Shown here: positions 1-7,874 of the stretch, piece after piece
Position numbering within the stretch: position 1 is the stretch's first letter
How the letters are laid out: each line of letters opens with the position of its first letter
Source of the DNA: DATLGB01 sp038232275
Lineage (GTDB): Bacteria > Actinomycetota > Thermoleophilia > Solirubrobacterales > Solirubrobacteraceae
NCBI GenBank assembly: GCA_038232275.1
Contig: JBBSIC010000022.1
Span: 1-48,960 of the forward strand
Length of the DNA stretch: 48,960 nt
Direction of reading: 5' to 3'
The notes under the pieces: generated by a model
What the model saw: only the letters and a program-made list of their open reading frames with translations
Told to the model about the DNA's origin: nothing
Databases searched by the model: none
Translations under genes and position numbers: made by a program

Positions 1-97
1 CCGCGCCCATACCCTGATGCCGCGCACGTCGTTCCGCCTCCCCTTGATTCCAGCCGTGAAGAAGCCGGAACCCTAGGCGCGGCGCGGCGTGCGCACC

Positions 98-289
98 CTA
101 CGCGGCGTTCACCTCACCCACGGAAACAGCAGGAGCGCCGTTTTTCATCTTGATCGTCGCGACGCCCGACTTGGCCGCCGCACGGCCGGTCGACGCCGAG
201 GCACCGCCGGCGATCAGCGCCGTCGTACCCGCGACCACGACCGCGATGCCCGCTCCAACCCCGATACGCCGAGCCTGGGGTGTTCGCAT
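98..289 (-). CDS. Small secreted protein of unknown function (63 aa)
   Basis: I do not recognise the family. Residues 1-9 are basic (MRTPQARRI), residues 10-28 form one hydrophobic stretch, and an Ala/Ser-rich segment resembling a signal-peptidase site follows near residue 33. That leaves a mature peptide of only about 30 residues. An AAGGAG ribosome-binding site sits about 8 nt upstream of the ATG, which supports a real gene. It stands alone, with about 270 nt of non-coding sequence separating it from the next gene on the other strand. It could also be the surviving N-terminus of a larger exported protein. Confidence 0.55.
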   Translation of the reverse strand: MRTPQARRIGVGAGIAVVVAGTTALIAGGASASTGRAAAKSGVATIKMKNGAPAVSVGEVNAA

Positions 290-562
290 TCGATGTGCTC
301 CTTGTCCCTGGAGGATTTGATGCTCCGACGACGAGAAGCTAAACGGCGAACAAATGACAAGGCATCATCCGCAAGGAGGATCTTTGGCGGAAGCATGGCC
401 CGCATCGCCAACGTCGCCGGGCTCAGATGCCGGGCTCGGCGGGCGCGTCAGCTCCGGCTCGGCCTGGCGGGCTGACGCTTCGGCCTCCGGTCGCGCTTCG
501 GCGTGAGGCATCTAGCGCAGCTTGGTATGCGGGCGGACGGCGCCTGCAGCATGATGGTGGGC

Positions 563-1180
563 ATGGATCGCGAGAGCTGGAACGAGCGCTACGCCGGCAG
601 CGAGCTGCTCTGGACCGCGCAGCCCAACCGCTTCCTCGCCGAGGACGCGGCGGATCTGTCCCCCGGCCGCGCGCTTGATCTCGGGTGCGGGGAGGGACGC
701 AACGCGGTATGGCTGGCCGAGCGCGGATGGGCCGTCACGGGCGTCGACTTCTCAGACGTCGGCCTCGCCAAGGCGGCAGGGCTCGCCGCCGAGCGCAAAG
801 TCTCGATCGAATGGGTCCAGGCGGACGTCCGCGAGTACGTTCCCGAGCCGGGAGCCTTCGACCTCGTCGCGGTCCTCTACCTGCACCTCGCGCCCGACGA
901 GCGCCGGCACGTGCTCGAGCACGCGGCGGCGGCCGTCGCGCCGGGCGGCGTCGCGCTCGTCGTCGGGCACGACACGACCAACCTGACCGAGGGCTACGGT
1001 GGCCCGCCGGACCCCACGATCCTGTTCACCCCACAGGAGGTCGCCGCCGAGCTGCCCGCCCTGCACGCCGAGCGCGCCGAGCGAGTCCGGCGGCCCGTCG
1101 CCTCCCCCGACGGCGAAGTGGAGGCGATCGACGCGCTCGTCCGAGCGAGGCGCACGAACCAAACGAGAAGGGACGCATGA
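563..1180 (+). CDS. Class I SAM-dependent methyltransferase
   Basis: Small cytosolic methyltransferase of about 205 aa, of the TehB/thiopurine-like type. The glycine-rich SAM-binding motif I is clear (ALDLGCGEGRNAVWLAERG), followed by the acidic end of strand 2 (VTGVDFS) and a motif II/III region (FDLVAVLYLHLAP; APGGVALVVGH). The start chosen is the ATG giving MDRESWNERY, the usual N-terminus of this family; ATGs at 551 and 503 are also in frame. The substrate cannot be read from the sequence. Its stop overlaps the next start (ATGA), so it is translationally coupled to the SHOCT-like gene and the molybdopterin oxidoreductase. Confidence 0.8.
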   Translation: MDRESWNERYAGSELLWTAQPNRFLAEDAADLSPGRALDLGCGEGRNAVWLAERGWAVTGVDFSDVGLAKAAGLAAERKVSIEWVQADVREYVPEPGAFDLVAVLYLHLAPDERRHVLEHAAAAVAPGGVALVVGHDTTNLTEGYGGPPDPTILFTPQEVAAELPALHAERAERVRRPVASPDGEVEAIDALVRARRTNQTRRDA

Positions 1181-1380
1181 CCGATCACGACAAGCCAGAC
1201 GACGGCCGGCGGGGCGACTCCGACCCCGGCGCCGCCGCATGGGCCATGTCCGAGGAGCTCGGGGCCGCGCCGCTGGCCTACGCCCGCGTCGCCGCGCTGG
1301 AGCGGCTGGCGGAGCTGCGCGCGTCGGAGGCCATGAGCCAAAAGGACTACGACCGCGAGAAACGGCGACTGCTCGAATGA
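1177..1380 (+). CDS. SHOCT-like short protein
   Basis: A 67-aa protein with an acidic, disordered N-terminus and a C-terminal segment LERLAELRASEAMSQKDYD followed by EKRRLLE. This matches the SHOCT (short C-terminal) pattern of a helix, a turn and then a [ED]Y..KK..LL helix. SHOCT modules usually sit at protein ends and mediate oligomerisation, but here the module is nearly the whole protein. It overlaps the upstream methyltransferase and the downstream oxidoreductase by 4 nt on each side, so the three genes form one coupled unit. The function is unknown. Confidence 0.65.
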   Translation: MTDHDKPDDGRRGDSDPGAAAWAMSEELGAAPLAYARVAALERLAELRASEAMSQKDYDREKRRLLE

Positions 1381-3137
1381 CTCGACGAGGGTCGAGGCTC
1401 TCGCCGGAGACCGTGCGCAGCTACCGGTCGCAGCTGACCAAGGGCGAGGACGTCGTGGATCCCGCCACGTGGGCCGGCTCGGTTCCGGTCGCGCACGGCA
1501 TCGCCCCCCGGGTGCGCGTCGGACGGAGCCGGTGGTTCAATCTGCTCTGGCTCCTCCCGATCGGCCTCGTCGCCCTGATCGCCGCCGTGGCGGCCGCGAA
1601 GGGCCTGCGCGGCACGCCGTCCGTGCGGCGCTTCATCGAGAGCCACCCCGGCACCGTCACTCCGGCCGGGGCCGAGCGCGACGCCGGCCTGTCCGCCTGG
1701 GTGGGCGTGCAGCACTTCCTCAACCTGTTCCTGATGATCTTCATCGTCCGTTCCGGGGTCCAGATCCTGTCGGACCATCCCCGGCTGTACTGGACCCGGC
1801 ACAGCACCCCGGGCAGGGACTGGTTTCGCATCCAGAAGCCGGTTCCCGCGGATCCCCTGTGGACCGCGAAGCAGGATTCCATCAGCCTGCCGGGACAGGT
1901 CGGGCTGCCCGGGATCCGGCACTCCATCGGGCTGGCCCGCTGGTGGCATCTGGGCACCGACACGCTGTGGCTGCTCAACGGCGTGGTCTTCTACGTCCTG
2001 CTGTTCGCGACGCCGCAGTGGGGGCGCGTGGTGCCGACGAGCTGGGAGGTCTTTCCCAACGCCGCCTCGGTGCTGATCCAGTACCTGTCGCTGGACTGGC
2101 CGACCGAGCACGGGTGGGTGGCCTACAACAGCCTGCAGCTGATCGCCTACTTCGTCACGATCTTCGTCGCCGCCCCGCTCGCGCTCGTGACCGGCCTCGG
2201 CATGTCGCCGGCGCTGTCGACGCGCTTCAAGCGCATCAGCAGGGTGCTCAGCATCCAGACGGCCCGCTCCCTGCACTTCCTCGTGCTGGTCTGGTTTTTG
2301 CTGTTCACCGTGGTCCACGTCACGCTGGCGCTGACCACCGGCGCGCTGCGCAACCTCAACCACATCTACGCCGCCCAGGACGGGCAGAGCTGGGCCGGCT
2401 TGTGGATCTTCGCGGCCTCGACGATCCTGGTCATCGTCGGGTGGGTCGCCGCCACCCCGCTCACCCTGAGACATCCCCGCCTTGTGCAGCGCGTCGGCTT
2501 CGCGCTGATCGGTCCGGTGCAGCGCCTGTTCGAGCACGTCGACGCCACCGCGGGCGAGTACACCGAGAAGGACATCTCCCCGTACTTCTGGCACAACGGG
2601 CAGTACCCCGACTCAGCGGAGTACTCGGCGCTGTTCGACGGCGACTTCGCTGACTACCGGCTGCAGATCGACGGCCTGGTCGACCATCCCGTCGAGCTCG
2701 ACCTGGCCCAGCTGCGAGCCCTGCCGCACCACGAGCAGATCACCCAGCACTTCTGCATCCAGGGCTGGTCGGGCATCGCCAAGTGGGGCGGGGTGTCGAT
2801 GCAGACGATCATGGACCTCGTCAAGCCCCGGCCCGAGGCGAGGTGGGTCGTCTTCTACTCCCTCGGCGACGGCCCCGACAAGGGCGTCTACTACGACGCG
2901 CACCCGATCGAGCAGATGCGCTACCACCTGACGATGCTGGCCTACGACATGAACGACGAGCCGCTGCCCTATGGCCATGGCGCCCCGCTGCGGCTGCGCA
3001 ACGAGGTCCAACTCGGCTTCAAGCAGGTCAAGTGGATCAAGGGCATCGAGTTCGTCACCCACTACTCGCAGATCGGCGGTGGCTACGGCGGCTACAACGA
3101 GGACCACGAGTTCTTCGGCTACCGGCAGTCCATCTGA
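1377..3137 (+). CDS. Cytochrome b fused to sulfite-oxidase-type molybdopterin domain
   Basis: Membrane oxidoreductase of 586 aa with two parts. Residues about 50-380 hold several hydrophobic helices with conserved histidines (VQHFLNLFLMIF, ARWWHLGTD, ARSLHFLVLVWF, VVHVTLAL), typical of a di-heme b561/thiosulfate-reductase-type cytochrome b. Residues about 410-586 form a sulfite-oxidase-fold molybdopterin domain. Cys460 in HFCIQGWSG is the expected molybdenum ligand, and LGFKQVKWIKGIEF matches the C-terminal cofactor-binding part. Such fusions probably move electrons between a Mo centre and the quinone pool; the substrate is unknown. The ATG overlaps the SHOCT gene stop by 4 nt. There is no separate Tat signal, so the side of the membrane cannot be fixed from sequence. 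Confidence 0.82.
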   Translation: MTRRGSRLSPETVRSYRSQLTKGEDVVDPATWAGSVPVAHGIAPRVRVGRSRWFNLLWLLPIGLVALIAAVAAAKGLRGTPSVRRFIESHPGTVTPAGAERDAGLSAWVGVQHFLNLFLMIFIVRSGVQILSDHPRLYWTRHSTPGRDWFRIQKPVPADPLWTAKQDSISLPGQVGLPGIRHSIGLARWWHLGTDTLWLLNGVVFYVLLFATPQWGRVVPTSWEVFPNAASVLIQYLSLDWPTEHGWVAYNSLQLIAYFVTIFVAAPLALVTGLGMSPALSTRFKRISRVLSIQTARSLHFLVLVWFLLFTVVHVTLALTTGALRNLNHIYAAQDGQSWAGLWIFAASTILVIVGWVAATPLTLRHPRLVQRVGFALIGPVQRLFEHVDATAGEYTEKDISPYFWHNGQYPDSAEYSALFDGDFADYRLQIDGLVDHPVELDLAQLRALPHHEQITQHFCIQGWSGIAKWGGVSMQTIMDLVKPRPEARWVVFYSLGDGPDKGVYYDAHPIEQMRYHLTMLAYDMNDEPLPYGHGAPLRLRNEVQLGFKQVKWIKGIEFVTHYSQIGGGYGGYNEDHEFFGYRQSI

Positions 3138-3149
3138 CAGAGTGAAGGG

Positions 3150-3521
3150 ATGAAGAGCTGGGACCTCACCAAGCTGGACCTGCGCCCGCACGCGCCGGAG
3201 ATCCTCTCCTCCACCGACGATGCGCGCGCGATCGCGATCGAGATCCCCGCCGGTGAGTCGATGCAGGACCACCAGGTGCACGAGCGCGCCTGGGTGACGG
3301 TGATCGAGGGCGAGGTCGAGGTCACCACGACCGCCGGCGAGCGGGTCGACGGAGGCGCTGGGCTCTTCATCGAGTTCGACCCGCGGGAGCGCCACGCGGT
3401 CCACGCACGCACGCGAGCCCGGATCCTCCTGCTGCTCACCCCCTGGCCCGGTGCCGGCCACCCGGGTCCGATGACCGTCCAGGAGAAGGCCGAGGTCCGG
3501 CAGCGAGCGGCCGAGCACTGA
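3150..3521 (+). CDS. Cupin-domain protein
   Basis: A 123-aa single-domain cupin. The metal-binding pattern is partly visible: HQVHERAWVTVIEGEVEV corresponds to cupin motif 1 (H-x-H ... E ... G), and FIEFDPRERHAV to motif 2 with its histidine. It starts 12 nt after the molybdopterin oxidoreductase, so it is probably co-transcribed with it. Small stand-alone cupins may be sugar isomerases, dioxygenases or ligand sensors, and nothing here decides between these. A GC-rich hairpin at 3544-3557 follows the stop. Confidence 0.7.
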   Translation: MKSWDLTKLDLRPHAPEILSSTDDARAIAIEIPAGESMQDHQVHERAWVTVIEGEVEVTTTAGERVDGGAGLFIEFDPRERHAVHARTRARILLLLTPWPGAGHPGPMTVQEKAEVRQRAAEH

Positions 3522-3543
3522 CAGACCATCAACCAGGCGTTTG

Positions 3544-3557
3544 CGCCATCTGGCGCG
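3544..3557 (+). terminator. Short GC-rich hairpin after cupin gene
   Basis: GCGCC-ATCT-GGCGC forms a 5-bp stem with a 4-nt loop 22 nt after the cupin stop codon. There is no T-run, so intrinsic termination would be weak. The rest of 3522-3719 shows nothing else recognisable. Confidence 0.3.
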
Positions 3558-3719
3558 TGGGAAGCTCCGACTACTGTGCTCAGCCTCAGGGTATTAAGTT
3601 CGCCCGGCCGGGCACCCATAGGGCGTGAGGACGTCGTGGCTCCCTCAGAGGGTCGCGCCGGCCTCGCGTCCGGCTTTCCCCCGGGCCTGCGCGGATCGTC
3701 GAGCGGGTAGGCGCCACGC

Positions 3720-4220
3720 ATGGACAACAAGGCGCTGGGCACGTACCTCAACGACCACTTAGGTGGGGCCACGATGGGCGGTGACCTCGCCGAGCAGCTG
3801 GTCTCCCACTACGAGGGCACCGACCGCGAGGCGGTGATGGCCTCCCTCGCGAAGGACATCATCGAGGATCGCGACACGCTCGGCGGCCTGATGGAGCGCC
3901 TGGGCACCCCGCAGAACCCGGTGAAGAAGGTCACCGGCTGGATGGTGGAGAAGGCCACCCGCGCGAAGTTCTCCGCCCTCGGCGCCGGCGGGGCGGACTT
4001 CGGCACCTTCATGGCCATGGAGACGCTGTCGCTCGGCGTCGAGGGCAAGCGGAGCATGTGGGCGGCGCTCAAGGCGGTGCAGGAGCAGTTCGCCTCGATG
4101 GCCTCCATGGACCTCGACGAGCTGGTCGCGCGGGCGGAGCGCCAGCGCGCCATGGTCGAGACCGAGCGGCTCGCCCTCGCGCCGCAGGCACTCGGTCAAC
4201 AGCGCGCGTCGGTCAGCTGA
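3720..4220 (+). CDS. Conserved protein of unknown function, helical (166 aa)
   Basis: The sequence begins MDNKALGTYLNDHLGGATMG and is predicted to be almost all helical, with acidic and basic residues spaced as in a small four-helix bundle. I recall similar short proteins starting ALGTYLNDHLAGS in proteobacteria, without an assigned function. There is no signal peptide, membrane segment or cysteine. Ferritin-like folding is possible (several E/H pairs), but no E..H iron motif is clear. It stands alone between the cupin and a convergent transporter gene; the stop codons are 6 nt apart. Confidence 0.6.
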   Translation: MDNKALGTYLNDHLGGATMGGDLAEQLVSHYEGTDREAVMASLAKDIIEDRDTLGGLMERLGTPQNPVKKVTGWMVEKATRAKFSALGAGGADFGTFMAMETLSLGVEGKRSMWAALKAVQEQFASMASMDLDELVARAERQRAMVETERLALAPQALGQQRASVS

Positions 4221-4226
4221 TCGCCG

Positions 4227-5090
4227 TCACGCCGGCGCGTCGGTGTCCATGTCGACGCGGAGCGGGGCGGGGATCAGCGCGGCGCCCGCGATGACCAGGC
4301 AGAACGCCGCGACGCGGGCGATGATCCCGAGCGTGCCAGAGCCGATCGACTCGCCGAAGACGAGGATGCCTCCGAGGACCGCGGCCAGGTTGGCCGCCAC
4401 CGACGTGAGCGCGATGACCTCGACGGCCTGCCCGATCTGCAGGCTGCGCGCGGACGCATAGAACGAGACGACGAACGAGACCACCGCGGTCAGCGTCCAC
4501 GGGCTGAGCAGTCCGAGCAGGGGCCCGTTGTGGTGGGTGAGGTACTTGATCGCGACGTCGGAGACCCCGAACAGCGCGCCGGCCGCCGCGGCCAGCAGGA
4601 GCCCTTCGTCGCGCTCGGAGAAGCGGTGGTGGGCCGAGGCCCGCACCAGCCCCGCGCCGAGCGCGAAGATGGCGCTCTCGACGGCGATCAACGCCGCCAG
4701 CGACGAGTGCTGCGCGGTCTTCGAATCTCCTGTGAGCCCGATGATCGCCAAGCCGGCGGCGGTGATTCCCACGCCGACCCATTGCCGTCTGCCGAGGTCG
4801 ATCCCGAAGTACTTCTCGGCGAACACCGCGAGGAACACGAGGCCGCCCGAGAGGACGGCCTGCACGATCGACAGGGGCGCCAGAGAGAGGGCTCCGACGT
4901 GCAGCACCCAAGCCACGAGCGCGACGCCCCACCCCACCACGAACCACTTGGAGCGAAACAGACCGACGGCGCTCTGCAACGGGTGGCGTGCGCGGATCGG
5001 CGGGGCCAGGACGGCGCCGCGCTGCTTGAACAAGAACCCCAGATTCGTGCCCAGGGCCGAGGCCAGCGACAGGATCACCCCCAGGATCAC
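4227..5090 (-). CDS. EamA/DMT-family transporter (NIPA-like)
   Basis: Integral membrane protein of about 287 aa with nine or ten hydrophobic segments in two tandem halves, as in the drug/metabolite transporter superfamily. Typical features are the small-residue-rich first helix (LASALGTNLGFLFKQRG) and a loop AEKYFGIDLGRRQWVGVG joining the halves. This arrangement is closest to the NIPA-like branch, some members of which move Mg2+. The GTG at 5090 puts the start right at the first membrane helix; an ATG at 5132 would overlap the divergent fur-like gene. The substrate is unknown. Sharing a 40-bp promoter region with a Fur-family metal regulator hints at metal control, which is inference. Confidence 0.72.
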   Translation of the reverse strand: MILGVILSLASALGTNLGFLFKQRGAVLAPPIRARHPLQSAVGLFRSKWFVVGWGVALVAWVLHVGALSLAPLSIVQAVLSGGLVFLAVFAEKYFGIDLGRRQWVGVGITAAGLAIIGLTGDSKTAQHSSLAALIAVESAIFALGAGLVRASAHHRFSERDEGLLLAAAAGALFGVSDVAIKYLTHHNGPLLGLLSPWTLTAVVSFVVSFYASARSLQIGQAVEVIALTSVAANLAAVLGGILVFGESIGSGTLGIIARVAAFCLVIAGAALIPAPLRVDMDTDAPA

Positions 5091-5130
5091 AGCGACACCG
5101 TAGTTACAATCGTGGCGACCGGTCGCACCC

Positions 5131-5658
5131 ATGACCCGCGCCCAGCACAGCCCGCCCTTGAAGTTCCGCACGCTCGACGACGTCGTGCAGGTCGTGCGCG
5201 CCGACGGCGGCCGCCTGTCGGTGCCGCGCCGCCTGGTCCTGGAGACCCTCTTCGCCAACCCGGACCCGGTCTCCGCGGAGGAGATCTCCCGCGGCCTCAA
5301 GCTCGAGCTGACCTCGGTCTACCGCAACCTGGAGAAGCTCGAGGACATGGGCGTGGTCCGCCACGTCCACCTCGGCCACGGCCCGGGCCTGTACTCCCTG
5401 GCCGGCCGGGGCTCGCGCGAGTATCTCGTCTGTGAGCGCTGCGACCGCGCCACGCCGGTCGAGCCCGCCCGGCTGGAGCGCGTCCGTGCCGCGATCCGCG
5501 AGGCGTTCTCCTTCGAGGCCGACTTCGGCCACTTCCCCATCCTCGGCGTCTGCGCGGACTGCGCGCGCGAGCACGAGCATCGCCACGGGAAGGTCGTTCA
5601 TTCACATGGTCGCGTGCACGAGGAACACCTCGAGGACGACCACGCGCATGGCCGCTAG
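5131..5658 (+). CDS. Fur-family metalloregulator with His-rich tail
   Basis: 175-aa ferric-uptake-regulator family protein. Residues about 10-85 form the winged helix (SVPRRLVLETLFANPDPVSA, LTSVYRNLEKLEDMGVV). The dimerisation part carries the two CxxC pairs of the structural zinc site, C101/C104 (CERC) and C141/C144 (CADC). The last 27 residues are unusually His-rich (HEHRHGK ... HSHGRVHEEH ... HAHGR), suggesting an extra metal-binding tail. Whether it senses Fe, Zn, Ni or Mn cannot be told. It converges on hypF with 3 nt between the stop codons and is divergent from the DMT transporter, so nickel supply to the hydrogenase is a reasonable but unproven hypothesis. A TACAAT box (5105-5110) may be its -10. 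Confidence 0.85.
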   Translation: MTRAQHSPPLKFRTLDDVVQVVRADGGRLSVPRRLVLETLFANPDPVSAEEISRGLKLELTSVYRNLEKLEDMGVVRHVHLGHGPGLYSLAGRGSREYLVCERCDRATPVEPARLERVRAAIREAFSFEADFGHFPILGVCADCAREHEHRHGKVVHSHGRVHEEHLEDDHAHGR

Positions 5659-5661
5659 GCC

Positions 5662-7863
5662 CTAACCGGCGGGATGAAGCGCGGCGGCCACGGCCGCCTG
5701 CCCGTACGCGATCCCGCCGTCGTTGGGCGGGACGCGCTCGCCGACGAGGACGCGCAGGCCGGCGTCGCCGAGGCGCCCGCGGACCGCCGCCAGCAGCATG
5801 CGGTTCTGAAACACGCCGCCGGAGAGCACGGCGACCGGCACCTGCGTGCGCAGGACCGCCTCCGCCGTGGCCGCGGCGACGGCGGCGTGGAAGCGCGCCG
5901 CCATCTCACCCGTGCGAGCGCCGGCGCGCGCGTCGCGCGCGAGTGCGGCGATCACCGGCCGGGCGTCGAGGACGAGCTCCTCGTCCACCGGCAGCGGGTA
6001 CGGGTCGGCGGCCTCGCCGTCGGCGACCGCCTCGAGCTCGATCGCGGCCTGTCCCTCGTAGGTGCAGTGGGTGCGCAGCCCGCAGATCGCGGCAGCCGCG
6101 TCGAAGAGCCGGCCCATGCTCGTCGTCACCGGGGAGACCGCCGCGTTGCGCGCGACGGAGGCGACCGCGTCCCAGCGCCCGCCCGCGGCGTCGACGAGCG
6201 CGGGCGGCGGCTGCGCCTCCGCCTCGGCGAGCCAGGCGAGCGCCATCCGCCACGGCTCGCGGACCGCCGCCGCGCCACCGGGCAGCCGCACGGGCCACAG
6301 GTGCCCGGCGCGCGAGCAGGACCGCAGGTCGCCGACGAGCAGCTCGCCGCCCCAGACCGTGCCGTCGGTCCCGAACCCGGTGCCGTCGTAGATCGCCCCG
6401 ACCGCCGGCTCGGTCACGCCGTGCTCGGCGAGCACGGCGGCGAGGTGCGCATGGTGGTGCTGGACGCCGACGAGCGCCACGCCCACGAGCTCGACCGCGT
6501 GCTTGGTCGAGAGGTACTCCGGGTGCAGGTCGTGCACGACCACCTGCGGGCGGACCTCGAAGAGCGCCTCGAAGTGGGCGATCCCCTCGATGAAGGACTG
6601 CAGCGTCTCGTAGTTCTCGAGGTCGCCGATGTGCTGGCCGAGCCACGCCCGCGACCCCTTGGCCACGCAGAACGTGCTCTTCTGCTCGGCCCCCACCGCC
6701 AGCAGCGGCGGCGCGGCCACGATCGGCAGCGCCGACGGCACGATCCCGCGCGAGCGCCGGATCGTGATCGCTCCGCGCACCACGGAGTCGTCGACGCGCG
6801 TCTGGATCGGCCGGTCGTGGACGAGGAAGTGATCCGCGATGGCGCCGAGGCGCTCCAGCGCGTCCTCGTCGCGGTAGGCGATGGGCTCGTCGGAGACGTT
6901 CCCGCTCGTCATCACCAGCGGGCAGCCCGCGTCGGCCAGCAGCAGATGGTGCAGCGGCGTGTAGGGGAGCATCACCCCGAGGTCCGCCGAGCGCGGCGCG
7001 ACTGACGGCGCCACCGCCGCGCCGGCCCGGCGGCGGGCGACGACGATCGGCCGCGAGCGATCCTCGAGCAGCGGCGCGGCGTCGGAGAGCTCCACGAGCG
7101 CGCGAGCGGCGGCGACGTCGCGCACCATCACCGCGAACGGCTTGTCCTCGCGGTGCTTGCGGGCGCGCAGCGCGCTGCAGGCCGCCTCGTCGTCGGCACG
7201 GCAGGCGAGGTGGTACCCGCCGAGGCCCTTGACCGCCACGATCGCGCCGTCGCGCAGCGCCTGCGCCGCCCAGGCGACGGCGTCCCCGGCCTCCACGCCC
7301 ACCACCCGCGCCCGCGGCCCGCACAGCGGGCACGCGTTGGGCTGCGCGTGGTAACGGCGGTCGAGCGGATCCTCGTACTCCGCGCGGCACGCGTCGCACA
7401 TCTCAAACCCGGCCATCGTCGTCCGCCGGCGGTCGTAGGGCACGCCCTGCACGATCGTGAACCGCGGGCCGCAGTCCGTGCAGTTGGCGAACGGATACCG
7501 GTAGCGGCGGTCCGCCGGGTCGAACACCTCCTCAAGGCACGCCGCGCACGTCGCCGCGTCGGCCGCGACCGGCGCCGCCGCCTCGCTGCCGCGCGTGCTC
7601 TCGACGATCGCGAAGCGGCCCTCCCCCACCACCGGCACCGCCGTCCACTCGACCCGCTCGACCACCGCCAGCGGCGGCGCCTCGGCGCCCAGCCGCACGC
7701 GGAAGGCCTCGACCGCGCCCGCGCTGCCCTCGACCTCGACCACCACCCCCCGCTCGTCGTTTCCGACGAAGCCGGCGAGCGCGAGCTCGAGCGCGAGCCG
7801 GTAGGCGTGCGGCCGGAAGCCGACGCCCTGGACGACGCCCTCCACGCGCCCGCGGGCGCGCAC
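5662..7863 (-). CDS. hypF: HypF carbamoyltransferase
   Basis: HypF makes the carbamoyl-AMP/thiocarboxamide from which the CN ligands of the [NiFe] site are built, acting with HypE. All parts are present in 733 aa. The N-terminal acylphosphatase domain has GVVQGVGFRPHAYRLA. Two zinc fingers follow (CAACLEE, CTDC; CDAC, CPLC). Then come a YrdC-like domain (about 200-370) and a Kae1-like C-terminal domain with VHDLHPEYLSTKHA and HHHAHLAAVLAEHG. The length is normal for the family. The GTG start lies 11 nt after the SIS-protein stop, making this the last gene of the operon. Confidence 0.95.
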   Translation of the reverse strand: MRARGRVEGVVQGVGFRPHAYRLALELALAGFVGNDERGVVVEVEGSAGAVEAFRVRLGAEAPPLAVVERVEWTAVPVVGEGRFAIVESTRGSEAAAPVAADAATCAACLEEVFDPADRRYRYPFANCTDCGPRFTIVQGVPYDRRRTTMAGFEMCDACRAEYEDPLDRRYHAQPNACPLCGPRARVVGVEAGDAVAWAAQALRDGAIVAVKGLGGYHLACRADDEAACSALRARKHREDKPFAVMVRDVAAARALVELSDAAPLLEDRSRPIVVARRRAGAAVAPSVAPRSADLGVMLPYTPLHHLLLADAGCPLVMTSGNVSDEPIAYRDEDALERLGAIADHFLVHDRPIQTRVDDSVVRGAITIRRSRGIVPSALPIVAAPPLLAVGAEQKSTFCVAKGSRAWLGQHIGDLENYETLQSFIEGIAHFEALFEVRPQVVVHDLHPEYLSTKHAVELVGVALVGVQHHHAHLAAVLAEHGVTEPAVGAIYDGTGFGTDGTVWGGELLVGDLRSCSRAGHLWPVRLPGGAAAVREPWRMALAWLAEAEAQPPPALVDAAGGRWDAVASVARNAAVSPVTTSMGRLFDAAAAICGLRTHCTYEGQAAIELEAVADGEAADPYPLPVDEELVLDARPVIAALARDARAGARTGEMAARFHAAVAAATAEAVLRTQVPVAVLSGGVFQNRMLLAAVRGRLGDAGLRVLVGERVPPNDGGIAYGQAAVAAALHPAG

Positions 7864-7874
7864 GATCGGTCCGG

